Source of the DNA: Heterotrichella gracilis
Taxonomy: Eukaryota > Sar > Xanthophyceae > Tribonematales > Xanthonemataceae
DNA length: 64,000 nucleotides
NCBI GenBank assembly: GCA_032358255.1
Contig: JAULBX010000781.1
Coordinates: 62,001 to 126,000 of the forward strand
Direction: 5' to 3'
Shown here: in pieces, positions 1-12,227 of the stretch
Position numbering within the stretch: the stretch's first letter is position 1
Layout: the number at the start of each line of letters is the position of its first letter
The notes under the pieces: generated by a model
Told to the model about the DNA's origin: nothing
What the model saw: the letters and a program-made list of their open reading frames with translations, nothing else
Database searches by the model: none
Position numbers and translations under genes: made by a program

Positions 1-34
1 TTGAGATTGAGTTTGATTTTGCGGTGCTGCACAG

Positions 35-476
35 GCTATGGCCAAAATCCACGCAATCCTGCCAGATGGCCGCGTCCTCACCAATGTGGAGGTGTTCCGG
101 AAGCTGTACGAGGTGGTTGGCCTGGGGTGGGTGTACGCCATCACGCGCATCGAGCCCATTGGAGCCGTGGCGGAGGCGTAAGTGTGCTGCTTAGTTGTCC
201 TGCTGGGATGCATGTAAATCTTGACCGATTGAATGGGATCAAGATGTTGGGGGTGGGGTGCATGCCACATGTTGCGAAGGAATAATAAATATTGTTTTCT
301 TATATGTAGTTTCCGTTGTTTCATTTTTTAATTTGTTATATTCTATATATTTACTGTATTGTGTGCGCCGCAGTGTGTATGGCTTCTGGGCAAAGTACAG
401 GCTGGCAGTCACTGGCAGGCCGGATATGGATGTCATCCTCACAAACAGGAACAAGAAGATGTGCGGCGACCAATGA
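35..476 (+). CDS. DUF393/DCC-family protein, C-terminal two exons (5' partial)
   Basis: The window starts inside or just upstream of an intron; an acceptor (cacag) precedes position 35. Exons 35-177 and 374-476 are joined by a GTAAGT...CAG intron; the split codon GC/T restores AVYGFWAKYR. The visible peptide has LPDGRVLTNVEVF, then YEVVGLGWVYAI and a closing Y.FWA.YR..TGRPD block. This is the C-terminal pattern of the DUF393 (DCC thiol-disulfide oxidoreductase) family; the N-terminal DxxCxxC part would lie upstream. The family is membrane-associated or soluble with a thioredoxin-like fold, and plastid members are common in plants and algae. Substrate unknown. The stop is TGA at 474-476. The family call rests on the C-terminal half only. 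Confidence 0.7.
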
Positions 477-1477
477 CGCATGGCAAGCGAGTGCTGCAGC
501 AGGCATGGACTCAAGTTATGTGGCGGGGAGGGCGGGTGGGAGGGACACAGCGAGGGCAAAAGTCATGGTCGGCAAGTTTCACGCATGGTATAAACAATAT
601 ATGGCGGGATACTTAAGTGGACCGAGGGAGGATTCACTGAATCCCGTGGGATTACGGGCTTTGATCCATTTTTATTCACTGAGCTCAGACACCTTGTTAC
701 AGCAACAGTGCCAGCCTGGGCGGCATTTAGAGCAATTGTGATGAGCACTGATGCAGTGCACATGCATTGAATTGCGTGGTGCAATCAACTTTGAGTGCAC
801 ATCACATTTAATGCTCTACTGGGGCTGGCAATTCCTTTCTCAATGCCCTGCAAGATGTCAGCCTCAGCTTCACGACAGCAATGCAGTTAAAAGGAAAGTT
901 GCCCTAGCAATTACAGTGTAGTACCACTTGTTGACTTCCGATCTGGAGTGGTGGGTGGTGGTGTCACGCATATGCGTACTTCCTACTTGAAAACATTTTT
1001 GCCAGACTGAGTCAATTGGGTCATTCCTGGACAGGTTTGGATTCAACAGATTAAGATTGTAACATACAAGTAATTCACCCCTATCTACAATGCACATGTT
1101 TCTGATGGCATTGCACAGAGCACATTCAATGTCAGCACCTCTCATTGAGAAGTTCTCTCACCCACGTGCCGCAAATCATTGGCATTTATGTATTCTTGAT
1201 TCCAGACTCTGGCCAAACGTTGCAAATATTGCAACTACTGCAATAGTTAATACCAGCGGAAACGTATGCGCAATTGTGCACGGTGTAACCAATGGTTGTG
1301 GAAAATTAGCAGGCAATATAACATGCGTCGCCATATGACCTCCCTCCGGGCCGCCCTTCAACGCCCTTCAAGCTATCTATTTACAGCATACATGAATCAG
1401 ATGGAAAAGTTGACGATGGCGTATGCTTATGTCCCGCAGTGAATTACCCAGCAAGGCGCGCCCCAAGCCCTGGACCT
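477..1477. other. Intergenic region between convergent genes
   Basis: This is the 3' flank of the DUF393 gene and of the MATE gene, which converge. I see AT-rich sequence with no splice-consistent coding exon, no RNA gene and no convincing repeat. Confidence 0.6.
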
Positions 1478-4400
1478 TCAAGCGGCAACAGGCGCCCCTA
1501 CACCCACAGCGCCCTCCTTCCCCGCCTCTGGAGCGTGGAAGGGGCTCGCCGCACCCATGGCCATGAAGTGGTACACGTGCTGCACCAGGCGAGCCAGGAA
1601 GAACATCACCAGCGCCCACCACACGCCTCCAAAGCCCCCACCCAGCTGGCGGCTGCAAGCCAGTGTTGTGAGCGAGCAGGCTGTGGCCACCGCCGCTGCT
1701 CGGGGCATGTGCTCGTACCTGTCCCAGCCGATGGCGGTGCCCTCCAGCATGAGGGTGACTGAGCACAGGAACATGGCGAGCATGGCCTGCGCATAAGGTA
1801 ACAAAATGAGGAGCGTAAATAATTCATTTATTGTTATTTTTTTGCGAGCATGGCCTGCGCAGGAGGAAGGGTGCCCACTGGGCTTCACGGCATTTGCAGA
1901 CTGGCCGTTAACAATGGTGCAAAATATATGCAGCACTGTTGGAACCAGCATGCACTTGTTCAAGGCCTGCATCATAGCATGTTTTTTGATACCAGGTCTC
2001 TATGTGTTTTCCTTCCATGCCACGCTCACCTGGGGGGCAATCTGCGTGATCAGGGAGGTGACTGCCGCATCCGGTGTGAAGATGTAGGGGAAGCAGTAGA
2101 AGATGGCTGCCAGGATCCCTGCCAGGGCCACCCCGTTCACGACTGACACTTTCAGCAGCAGCTTGGCCACATGGTGCGCCGCAGGGGGGGAGCCGCGGTT
2201 CTTGGCCAGCAGCGATTGGGCACACAGAGAGACAGGCTCGGGGATGACTGCACCACACACAGCAGGGATTAAGGAATTGAGGTTTGACTTTACAGGATTT
2301 CTTAAATTTAAATGCGCACGACAAGCTTGCCCAGGGCAGGTCCAGAAAAAAGACACCCTCCAGCACGTATAACAGGACCCTAACCCCAATCTACATGCCG
2401 TGGGTACTGCACGTCCAATACAAAGTAGCTGTACATATGCACATGCAGACTCACATGACAGGAACCACCAAAACTGCAGCGCCACCTGGTGCGCAGCGCC
2501 GATGAGCGTGCCGAGCTTCATGGCAGTGACCGAGAGGGCGGTGTATGACAGCATGCCCAGCAGGGCTCGCGATATGAGGGTGGTTGCAGTCCTGCCGAAT
2601 GGGAGGGTGGTGCTGCGCGGTGGCGCCCCCTGTACCACACAATGGTGGCTGATCACCGGCTAAATGAGAAAAGGTTTCCTTTTCCTTCTGTGGAAAAGCG
2701 CCCCAACTTGGGCGGTTAACTTGTGATTGACGTGCATCTGCTTTCATTCCATCTACTAGGTACCTGATGGCTGCTGCACAGGTGGTGCTGCGTATCTGCG
2801 TGGGTATGCGAGCACATGCACTAAAATGCTCACGGTGCATGGATGATCTTGGTTAGGAGGCCTCAATTTGACACGCACACATTGTCGCAATCTGCGGCAA
2901 CTGAAGCGCAGAAAATTTTGGGAAAGCATGGTGGCAGCGTTTGAAACACCGTGGCTTGGGTGCTACACCTGCCCTCACCTTCCACTGTAGGGGTACCCCC
3001 CCTTTCCGCTGCCCATCCTTCCACATGAAATACAGGAAGTAGGCTGCCCCCAGGTACTGTGCTGCAGTGGTGGCAATGGCGGCGCCCACCACCCCCTGGC
3101 CGAGGTGCAGGATGAGGTACCAGTCGCCTGCGAGGAAACCATGACGCACATTTATTAATTTATGATGACTCACCAGTTGGTACGTCTACGAGCCAACGCA
3201 AACATGCACATTTGTGTGCATGGTCTGCATGCGTGTGTCAGCTTTCAACACGACAAAGGGAGCAGCAAAGCATGGTGCTTTGCAAAGGCGCAAGTTGCTA
3301 GGCGAGTTTTGGAGGACAAGTCAATGAGGGATCAGAAGAAGCACTGTGCAGGTGTGTCGAGGTACCATTATCGATAGGCAACCACAAACCCCTGCTTGTT
3401 GATCTTACACATCTAATGTGTGCACCAGCAAGCCAGTTCAGCACAACCTCGCTGTGCATGTGGTACTATTGGGGATGTGGAATGTGGGGTAAGGGTTAGC
3501 GTGAGAAAATTCGCCATTGATAACTTACCCACAACATTGACCAGTGCTGCAGCCACAAAAATGGCCAGCGGCGTCCATGCATCTTGCACCCCCAGCCTCG
3601 CTCCATGGCACACACCCATCACCATCACAGCAGGGCAAGCAAGCGCCCTGAAACAGCAGTAGCTTATGTGACATACGAATCCAACACAACCATTGCAGCA
3701 TGGAGCTTCACTTTAGACCAAAAGACATGCAAGGACATTCTCAAAACATTATGTACCGCAGCAACTATGCATGACCCGATACTAAGTTGCTCAACCCACC
3801 ACAACAACCCACATCCTTGCTTGCAGGATGCTTTTGTGGCAAGAATGGCAAATCTGCTGCAATTCACTCACACACATTGTAATGACCATAGATATCCCCA
3901 GCGCATTGCACCCCTTGCCCCACCTGATCCGAGTGTACTCTAGCCCATACGCAAGAATGTCTGGATTGGCACCCACGGCTTGCAGCGCCTGTGCACCGAA
4001 TGCAAACACCAGCCCCATCACAACCACACCGCTGACTAGCGCCAGCAGCAGGCCTGTGACCAGTGCATGCTGTGAGGCTGTGATGCGCCGCTGCTCCTCT
4101 TCAGGCGAAAAGCCCCCGTCCTTGATGTTGTTGACCGCCATGAGGTTGGTGGTGGTGATGCCCAGGAATGCAAACACCTGCAGCGGGCATCGGTGGGTCT
4201 AACGTGAGCATGCCAGAACATGCCAGTGTACATGACAACGAAATCTTGAGGTGTGAATGCTGTTCATGGCCTTTTGGCAGCTAGGCTAGTGAAGCTGGTG
4301 GCTGGAACGACCACAGTGCGCTCCTGAACGTAACACAGGCGACATACGCAAGTGCACTCTGCTGCCTACCCAGCTTGTCCCAGCAGCAGACAGCCATGCG

Positions 4401-4852
4401 CACCATAGGCTGAAACCCACCTGGAAGATGAGGTTGAAGATTGCCACCGGTGGGCCCAGTGAGGCTAGCTGGATGGAAGACAACTGCCCCACACAGGCGG
4501 TGTCTATGACTGACATCAGCGGGTCAGCTACCACAACTCCAAGGGATGGCACGGCCAGAGCAGCCACATCCTTGAAGCTGATGAGGCTGGCTGGGACACC
4601 TGGTGGGGAACCATTGGATGCAGGTTGGGCTTCAGCACTGCCGTTGCCCACGTCACCCGCTGTGCTGGTCACGTTGGGGACGTCGGTAGCTGTAGTGGTA
4701 CTTTGCAGCGGCTCGTAGTCGCTGATGGAGCTTGCTGAGCCATAGTCTTCGGGGTTGCACCGTATTGGGCGCAAGATTTGGGTGGTATGGTGCAGGAATG
4801 GGCTCCTTAGCCTAGCCTGCCCTTGCCTAGCCTGCCGTGGCCTGGTGACCAC
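1478..4852 (-). CDS. MATE-family efflux transporter, probably plastid-type
   Basis: Multidrug and toxin extrusion family: a 12-helix cation-coupled exporter of organic compounds. Exons, 5' to 3' on the minus strand: ~4852-4421, 4177-3924, 3647-3529, 3127-2980, 2629-2455, 2247-2030, 1786-1478; all junctions have GT...AG and keep phase. The first exon carries an acidic/Ser-rich N-terminus, then VPSLGVVVADPLMSVIDTA and VGQLSSIQLASLGP, which are the diagnostic TM1-TM2 MATE motifs. Later exons carry LGVQDAWTPLAIF, a GAAIATTAAQY helix and an amphipathic PEPVSLCAQSLLAK segment. The order matches plant EDS5/DTX44-47-like proteins, which are chloroplast-envelope members; plastid location is inferred. 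The true start is unresolved: sequence near 5069-5180 has an acceptor and donor that could flank a transit-peptide exon, but its phase does not join simply to the next exon. Confidence 0.8.
1774..1861 (-). repeat. Direct duplication spanning the last MATE acceptor
   Basis: About 18 bases at 1776-1793, covering the start of the last MATE exon and its acceptor, are repeated almost unchanged at 1843-1860 inside the preceding intron. The second copy also offers a potential acceptor. Confidence 0.7.
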
Positions 4853-5677
4853 CTGCGGTGGTGTATGAATTACGTGTGACTAAAATCAACGTCAGTTTCT
4901 TTCAAACGGTGAAGTGAGAGGGGTACAACAAGAACATAGCTGCTGCACCCCATACGACAACCTTGTTAACATTGCAGGCAAAACGCCCATATGCATGCAT
5001 ATATGTAGGGTAATAGTTTTGCTACAAAGGTGGGAACGCGTGTAGCTGTGAAGTAGAAGGCACGCACCTGTGAACTGTGGTGTAGACCCTGTAGCTGTAT
5101 ACTCGAGTCCAAGGCAGGAGACGACAGCAACCCCATGGCTTCCGTACAGGTTCACATGCCGCAGCAGGGTCACGGACTGCGAAGATACAAGGGAGAAGGG
5201 GTTCCTCAACTAGTGGGCAGTAGAATTCAAGCACTGTAGCACGAAGTAATGCCATATAGAGTGGAACTCTTTACCTTGATAGAGTTACCCTCGGAGTACG
5301 TGATTCATGCATGCACGACCACCTAAAAGACTGCCACATGGCAGTTAGGCATGCGAGTGCTGCTGCAAATTGCAGTCGGACCTTGTGGAATATGCTTGTG
5401 AGCCGGTTTTGGTTGTGAACCCGGAGTATCGGTTACCAGACGAGCCAAGTGGGCTTTGGTCCACCGTCCTTGTTGCACTCCTGTGATCACCCGGCATACT
5501 GTAGTTGCAGCAAAACTTTGTTGGGCGCCCAGAGGGTATGGGGTGCTAACACATATCCAAACCCGGTATTCATAGTCAGCTGGTCAGCTGAACTGCACTT
5601 CCGTTGCTCAGCTTCCACATGTTTGGCTGACCACAAAGTAAAGTTGTCCAATCAAGTTGGTCCCAGACCCAAACACC
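4853..5677. other. Divergent promoter region between MATE and CREST-like genes
   Basis: Holds the 5' part of the MATE gene (possible leader exon about 5069-5180, minus) and the upstream region of the plus-strand gene at 5678. The 5' MATE exon edge carries two copies of an 11-base CCTAGCCTGCC-type unit near 4808-4834. Nothing else is recognised. Confidence 0.4.
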
Positions 5678-7433
5678 ATGCAGTCAGGGCAGCAACCCAC
5701 TGAGGGGACCTCCACAGCCCAGTGCTGCCCACCTGGCATGGCAGGCGACAGAAGGGAGGACCACTGCTTTGCCAGCACCTCCGTGGCCTTTTCCGAACTC
5801 TCAGACCCGCCAAAATTCCAATTCTTCCGTCGGCGGGGGCGCCACCCGAAGCACGCATCCTCCCCGGGATCCACCCTCCACAGGAGGCATGCCCAGCACA
5901 AGCTGGAGCCAGTAGAGAGCGGCAGCTTCAGGGAAACCATCCTATCTACCGTGGAAGACAGCCAGCTGCAGTGGCACCGCAAGCTGGGGGGTATGCTACG
6001 GCCACAGGCAAGTCTACCATGTCCCGATGGCAGGTGCATGCATATCTCTGCGCGCACCAATGTGGGTTATCTAGGACTGCCCTCGATAAATCCACGCTCA
6101 CTGAACATGCTTAAATTACATTTCATTCTGATAAATTTTGCGTGTAGTTTAAAAATTGACACCATTGCCACTGTATTGCAGGGGCTAGGCTGCAATGACC
6201 GCAACGTCCAAGAAAGGGTGGTGAATGTAGTCACTTCCTTGCCGTTTGTCGCCGTGGGGGCACACATCATGAGGTGTGTGATCTGACCTTTTTACCATGC
6301 CATGTCAAACGCTTTGATACAGTGCGTGTGCATTGGTTCCCAGCTTTGGGTTTAGCCTTAAGGATGACACCAATGTCATATGGCAGATCTGGGCCACTTG
6401 CGTGGGGTTTAGGGTTTAGGGTTTGGACCAACTCCCGCTTTCCCACAGCCAACTGCTGCTCGGATGCATGTAAGCAACTCCCAAATGCAGGACACGCAAG
6501 ACAAATGAGGGCAAACAGTTTGGCGCAAGCGTGATGGGCATTGGCGCAGTGGCAGGACTGTACCACGCCTCCAGCGGCAAAGCGCGCCAAGCGCTGCGCA
6601 AGCTGGACTACTGGGCCATAGCCACGTCCACGGGCATGATGGTGCGGGCGCTGTTTCCAAAGAGCAGGCCCCTCAAGGTATGCTGCATCATCATGGAATA
6701 CAAGTACCTAGATCTGGCACAAGGGTGAGCATGCGTCATGAGGGATGCCAGGTCAGCCAGGGTAAATTTTTTGGTCCGCATTTAATTAGTTGCACATTTG
6801 ATGGCCGCAGGAATGGCGAGCAAGCCTACTAGGATGCATGGTTCAATGGTACTGAATTTACACATGTGCCTTTCTTGGCTCACATCAACCCAGTCATTTT
6901 GTTCCTTTTTGCAGGCTGTGGTATCAGCGTCAATGCTGCTGGTTCCCTTCCGCCCACTGTGGGTCACCGGGATCCACACAGCTGTCATGGAGGTAGGTTC
7001 CACTGTCACACATCAACCACCGCCATCTGCCCCAGCAACCGTCACAGTTGAATAACCACGTAAATTTAGCTTGCATATGTTTCGATAGCCATGGCATGTG
7101 TCTATGCTCCATTGAAGCAGCCTAGTCTGCAACGTGGCGTCAAGTTTTCCTCCCCTCCTGCAGGGCGCCTTTGTCCACCATGCCCTCAAGTCTCCCGAGC
7201 TGCGCCGCACGTTCCGCCGCCACGCCGCCACAGCAGCCCTGGGTGGCTCCTGCTTTGCCCTGGAGGACCACGCCCTCGCGCACAACATGGGCTACACCCA
7301 CGCGCTGTGGCACTGCCTGGCATGCTATGGGGTGGCGCACACCAATGCGCTGATGCATCAGCAGGAGCTGGCGCAGGAGGCTGTGGCAGCTGCCATGCAG
7401 GTGGTCGCGCAGCCAGCGATCGCACAGATATGA
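5678..7433 (+). CDS. Predicted seven-helix CREST-like membrane protein
   Basis: Five exons: 5678-6007, 6182-6273, 6530-6677, 6915-6992, 7164-7433 (305 aa). The first intron uses a GC donor (CAG|GCAAGT); the others are GT-AG. About 100 residues at the N-terminus look disordered or transit-like. They are followed by hydrophobic segments with three features arranged as in the CREST superfamily (alkaline ceramidase, PAQR, Per1, TMEM8): a His-Ala-Ser in an early helix (GLYHASSG), an Asp at a helix start (LDYWAIATST), and a late HALWH. That is the H...D...HxxxH zinc-binding layout of putative metal-dependent membrane hydrolases. Substrate cannot be inferred. The ATG at 5678 gives the longest splice-consistent frame. 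The exon assembly is well supported; the superfamily assignment rests on three spaced motifs only. Confidence 0.6.
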
Positions 7434-8325
7434 TGGTTCAAATTGATGTGATTGTGGCTGATTGCTATTAAGATCTACTGATGGCCATGCTGCAAGAAGA
7501 TACGAATTTCAGAGATCAGAGTTCAACGCAATGGAGTTGAAATAAAGGTGCATGGGTCTGTGGCTGATGTGGATGTGTGTGCATGCGGCACAGCGTGGCA
7601 GAATTCAATCAGCAATCGCAGGGCGCCGCATAGGTGCAAGGCATCGCCCGCCTCCATCCACTACCGGGTAGCCGACATGATCAGGAAACCAGTATTTTCT
7701 GTAGCACTGTCATGTGTAGTGACATTTTTGCTTTTTGATTGATCATTAACTATGCTTTTTGTCTGTCTTTTTGTTTGCTTTCTTATGGATTTGAATCAGT
7801 TGGCTTGATCCAGCATTTTTTGTACCACCTTTTTGCGTGTCTGCCCATTTTTGAACCAATTTTGTTACAGACCTGCAAGAGTCTTCACAAGCTGCACGGA
7901 GGAGAATTACAGTTCACAAATACGCTCAGCGCTGTATACTCAGTCTGTAGAGTTTGAACTAGATATAGAAATCAAAGACTTGCCCCTAAAACTGTGTACA
8001 CAGCTATTTACACTAAATATTGTTGTCAACATACGATAACGCAAGTTCAAAAAATCTTGTACTGCCAGTACTGCCAGTACTGCCATCTTGTGCAACCGGG
8101 TTGTATTCCCAAAGTGACATGTCTGTACAGAAGACAGCATGTAATGCAACCCAGTCTGCAGCAACAGCACCACGCACAGCACTGCCTGTACTGTTCACAG
8201 GATCCCCGAGGCCTAAGCAACGTATCAGATTGGGCCAAATTTTGGGTGGCACCCTGTTGGTGGTCGTGACATAGTATGTACATATTACCCTCAACCTGCA
8301 CCTCATGAGCAACACCTCAGCCCCT
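7434..8325. other. Intergenic region between convergent genes
   Basis: 3' flanks of the CREST-like gene and of the SDR gene. It contains a threefold 9-base repeat (tactgccag unit) at 8059-8085. No coding or RNA feature was recognised. Confidence 0.6.
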
Positions 8326-11300
8326 TCACTCCTCTGCCGCCTGAATCATCTCCTCCTGAACGGTCCGCCTGTCCTTGCACACCCCTGCCACTGGGCCCCC
8401 GTACAGCATGGCCTGGGCCACACCCACAAGCGAGGGCTCCTCCGCCACCAGCCCAAGCTCTATGAGGCGTGCCGCCATATCCAGGAAGGTTGTCTCGATG
8501 GGGATATACCCTGGCAGCAGCTCGCGCAGGGCGCGGCTGCTGTCAAAGTGGGGTGTCTTGCCATACGCATGCCTGTTCCATGACAACAACAGTCGCCCAG
8601 TCAGAATTGATGCAGGTCAGTGAGCAAAAGAAAAGAAAAGAAAACAGACGCCAAAGGCGTAAATTAGGCGGCATAGCAACAAGACTCTATGTACCGATTT
8701 TGTCGCTGTTTACTGTGTTATGTATACAGCACTACAGTTTGTTTTTATCTCAATAGCAGCTATAATAAACATTGCAGTTGATAATTATTATTAAATGCAG
8801 AGCGGGCTCACAGAACATTATGACATTTTTCTATTAGTAGCGCGTTCTGCAATTACGCAGTCAGCTGAGTGGCGTCCAGGGAGCGCCTTGTAAAGTGGCA
8901 TGTATAAAATTGAACTTTCAAACAGCCAACCTAGTCGTATCCACTTTTTTCTTTTTTGCTATGACTTACCTTGTCATGTAGCGAGGCAGACCCAGGTAGG
9001 GTCCCACTGCCAGCACCACTGGCTTTGGCAGGTACATGAAGGGCAGGTAGTGGCGCGGGTAGCGCGTGCGCAGGATGGATGCCCACTGGAGGAGGTCCAC
9101 AGACTTGGAGACGATGATGTACCTGCAACATTTTGCAGTTAGTGGTTATAAGCCGTACGTTATCAATGAAAGTTTTCTTCTGCAGAATGTTTAGCGTGAC
9201 GGGTATATATGCCGGGATTGTTGACCCACATGAACCACACTCAAAGGAGGCACATGCAGCCGCCAGGTGCACGCACAAGTTTGCACATGGCTGTATTTTA
9301 GGGCCCAAAGTGACATTAGGCCTAAGCAAGGTCATGATCCACCATTCCCTCACCTGCCGGTGGCATTCTCATCAAACAGCGCCTGGGTGTGTGCCAGCGC
9401 AACATCCCGCACGTCGCAGAAGCCAAAGGCCAACTTGGGCACTGCAGGGTAGTACCAGCCGTTGAGCAGGTCGCGCATCAGGCCAGTGCTCTCGCTGTCT
9501 GCCTTGGGCCCCAGGGGAGGGCCCTCAACCTGCCCTGGGAGGATCGTCACCAGCTCCCACCTGCACCACACAGGTACAGAATCACAGTACATAATCGTCG
9601 CCAGTTGCCACGCGCACCATACCCAGTCCAGCAGCCAGCCTTGCCTTGCATATCACGGCATAAGAAGGTGCATAGGAACGACTAAAGGAAAACTCCATGC
9701 AAATCATCGTGGTAAGAGTGCCCACCAGTCTCAGACTGCCAATGGAGCATGTTTGTCTCATTATCATAGTATACAGGATCACCGATAACCTCAGTGTCCC
9801 TGAGGTCATTGGTGATTCTGCACAGCTTCACCGCCCAATGAAGACAACACATTCCACTGGCATGGCAGCTGGGTGCTCATTGTTGAGTCAACTGCCATGT
9901 GAATCTACAGGTGGGTAGAAGTGCCTAAATGTCGACTTAACATCTTGCAGCATTATCATGTCACATCAACATCTGCAAGAAGTGAAGTCCACCTTCAGGT
10001 ACAGCTACCAATCCGCAGTTAAACTTGCAGTTGACTTAACACGATGAACCACCTGTTCTTGCTAGTGGTAGGACAGTCCTAGTTAGGAGCTAATCAGACT
10101 GCTTTAGCGTTTACGAACAATGTTTGGGATCCGGCTCACCGCTTTTGCTGCCTCCAGTACTGCCACGCGCACTCCTCTGCCACCCGCTTGCTGTAGAAGT
10201 AGGGCATCTCGGTTGGGGTGGGCGTTAGGCACCAATCTGCCTCGGTGAAAACGTGGTCTTTGCCCTGCTCCCATGCATCACCATACACCGCGGCCACCGA
10301 TGAGGTGAGCACCACGCGGCGCACGCTTGGGGTTGCATTCACAGCATCTGCATGCATTGGAAGTACTCATGAATTTTCAATCAACCTGAACCACGGGACT
10401 GCAGCATGCTTCACGCTTTGTGCTACAGGCTGCATTGTGTACAAATCTGCATGCATATATAGCTTGCGCGCCCACTGCCAGTGGTACAATAATGTCCAAA
10501 ACACGCGCTTTTTGTGCAACGTGTCATGCAGTGTCACATCACATCCAATCGAAACAGGGTGCTGCGCGCATTTTGCTAGTGCAGGATTGATGTGCTGGCA
10601 GGGGCGTACCCAGAACTCCCCTCACTCCCTCCAACGCTGGCTTGATCATTTGCTCCCACTCGTTCTTTTGGACGTCGATGCGGTAGGGGCTGGCATGGTG
10701 CACCACATACTCGCAGCCATGCATGGCCTCCATATAGGACTCCTTCTTCACGTTGTCTGTGTCAGCAAAAGTAAATGAGTTGTTCTTAATTATATGCATT
10801 CCCGCCATTCATCAAATTAGCTGTCAACTTTGCATTACAAGGCCAGGTCGGTTTGTTTTCACACTAACCATAAGGTTAATCTTGCGCGCCTGAAGGTTCT
10901 TCAGAGAACCAATTCAGTCCAAGTGGCCCTGGACCTCACTCTAAAATTATTTCCCAGCAGCAAGAATATTTGCATAAGCATTTAGGCATACACGCTGTGA
11001 TTCTGCAAAGACCATAGTTCACATTTTTTTCTATTTTGCTTATCAATATTTATGCGGGACCTCGGATTAAAGCATACCCTGGATTAAGAATCCAGAATTT
11101 TTGCAAGTTCAATCAGAGCATTGAAGTAAAAAGTCCAAGATGCTTCCCCCATGGTCTAAAGGAATTCCAGAGTCGAACTTACGCATGCGCATTCAAGTCA
11201 CAGTATGCCGCAGCGTGTAGCGCATGCGATAGAAAATTGTCAGTGCCGCATCAGCGCAGGCCGTCTGGGCCATACCTGCTTGCATTCTGCTTTCTAAGTA

Positions 11301-11597
11301 GTGTCCACTGTCAAGTGCCACATGCAAGGAAGTCAGCATGCAGTTAATGATTTATGACCAACCTGCATGGAAAAGCTTGAGCCTGTCCTTGGCCCCTGGC
11401 AGCATCTTCAAGTGAGCAACCGCAGCTGGGTCATCTGGGTGCCGGGTGGTGGCGTGCACGGTGTGCCCAGCAGCCAGCAGGTGGTACACAGTCCACCCAC
11501 CAACGTAGCCAGTGGCACCAGTGACCAGCACGGTGCTCTGGCGCTGCTTTTCAGCAGAGGTGAGGTCATGGTGCAGACCAGGGAGGGACACCACCAT
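8326..11597 (-). CDS. Extended SDR, cinnamoyl-CoA/dihydroflavonol reductase-like
   Basis: NAD(P)H-dependent extended short-chain dehydrogenase/reductase of the CCR/DFR/anthocyanidin-reductase type. Exons on the minus strand: 11597-11363, 10756-10610, 10347-10140, 9560-9354, 9122-8970, 8572-8326 (398 aa), all GT-AG and in phase. The Rossmann motif is VTGATGYVGGWTVYHLL near residue 25. It is followed by the basic specificity Arg (ATTRHP), a VVHHASP loop, the VVLTSSVAAVYG strand, and a catalytic YFYSKRVAEE (YxxxK). The C-terminal half has the substrate-domain pattern FGFCDVRDVALAHTQAL. In algae without lignin or flavonoid pathways the substrate is probably another aldehyde, acyl-CoA or ketone. 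A second in-frame ATG about 72 bases upstream is possible. The gene is divergent from the EF-hand gene. Confidence 0.8.
8625..8682 (+). repeat. Dispersed A-rich/GCCAAAGGCG repeat, copy 1
   Basis: An A/G-rich run followed by GCCAAAGGCG and a G-rich GGCGGC motif. It matches a segment at about 24321-24380 in the same order. It lies in an SDR intron. Possibly a short non-autonomous element or microsatellite-derived repeat. Confidence 0.4.
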
Positions 11598-12227
11598 TGT
11601 GCACACAGCAATGCCACAGGGCCTGGCAGATGGAAGTCGAGTATGTTGAGCTCCTGGGCTTATGCACACAGGAAGCAGTCAGCGAAACTGACAAGAAGTG
11701 GACCCACTTTGGCTGGAAGGTGTGTCAGCGAGCGTTCACAACTGAGACACCAAACAGTGTTGCAAATGTCAAGGTGATGCACCTTACAAAGTGCAATGTC
11801 GATTCACTGCAAGCAAATATGCCCAACTCGCCACTGAACGTAGTGATAGGTGTTGAAATGCTAAGCCGCACTGGTACACTGCGGCAAGGTGCCAAGCTGC
11901 ACCCTGGCTGCTTCCCAGCTCCCTGCCCTTCAAGGGGGATGAGGGAAGAAAAGTGTCCGGGACTTGAACCGCACAAGAGAGACTGTATCTAACTATTGGG
12001 CTATTAGGCGCACAAGCTTTCGAAATATATATGTGTGCAGGTTGTGAGGTTGTTTCCTGGCGTGTGTTGTTATCCCGGTAGAAGGACGTGTCCGGCATCT
12101 TGGCATGCGGTTATTGTTTTGGGCATTATAGGTTCGTAGGCTGTAGGCCCTGAAAGTCCCGGGCAGCGTCCCTATCCCAGCAATACAAACACAGCCAAAG
12201 ACGCATATATCTACTGCGAGCAACAAA
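11598..12227. other. Divergent intergenic region, SDR / EF-hand gene
   Basis: Shared upstream region of the SDR gene (minus) and the EF-hand gene (plus). Its main feature is a tRNA-like segment on the minus strand (see next entry). No other exon was supported. Confidence 0.5.
11953..12014 (-). repeat. tRNA-like segment, possible SINE head or tRNA relic
   Basis: On the minus strand an A-box-like TAGCCCAATAGTTAGA is followed about 20 bases later by a perfect B box, GGTTCAAGTCC, then a TTTT run. The ends (GTG...CAC) pair weakly like an acceptor stem. The spacing between D-arm and T-arm is too short for a working anticodon arm, so this is not called as a tRNA gene. A tRNA-derived SINE head or a degenerate tRNA fits best. 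Confidence 0.4.

Noticed and set aside
11953-12014. Functional tRNA gene
   Set aside because: The anticodon arm is too short and the acceptor stem pairs poorly.
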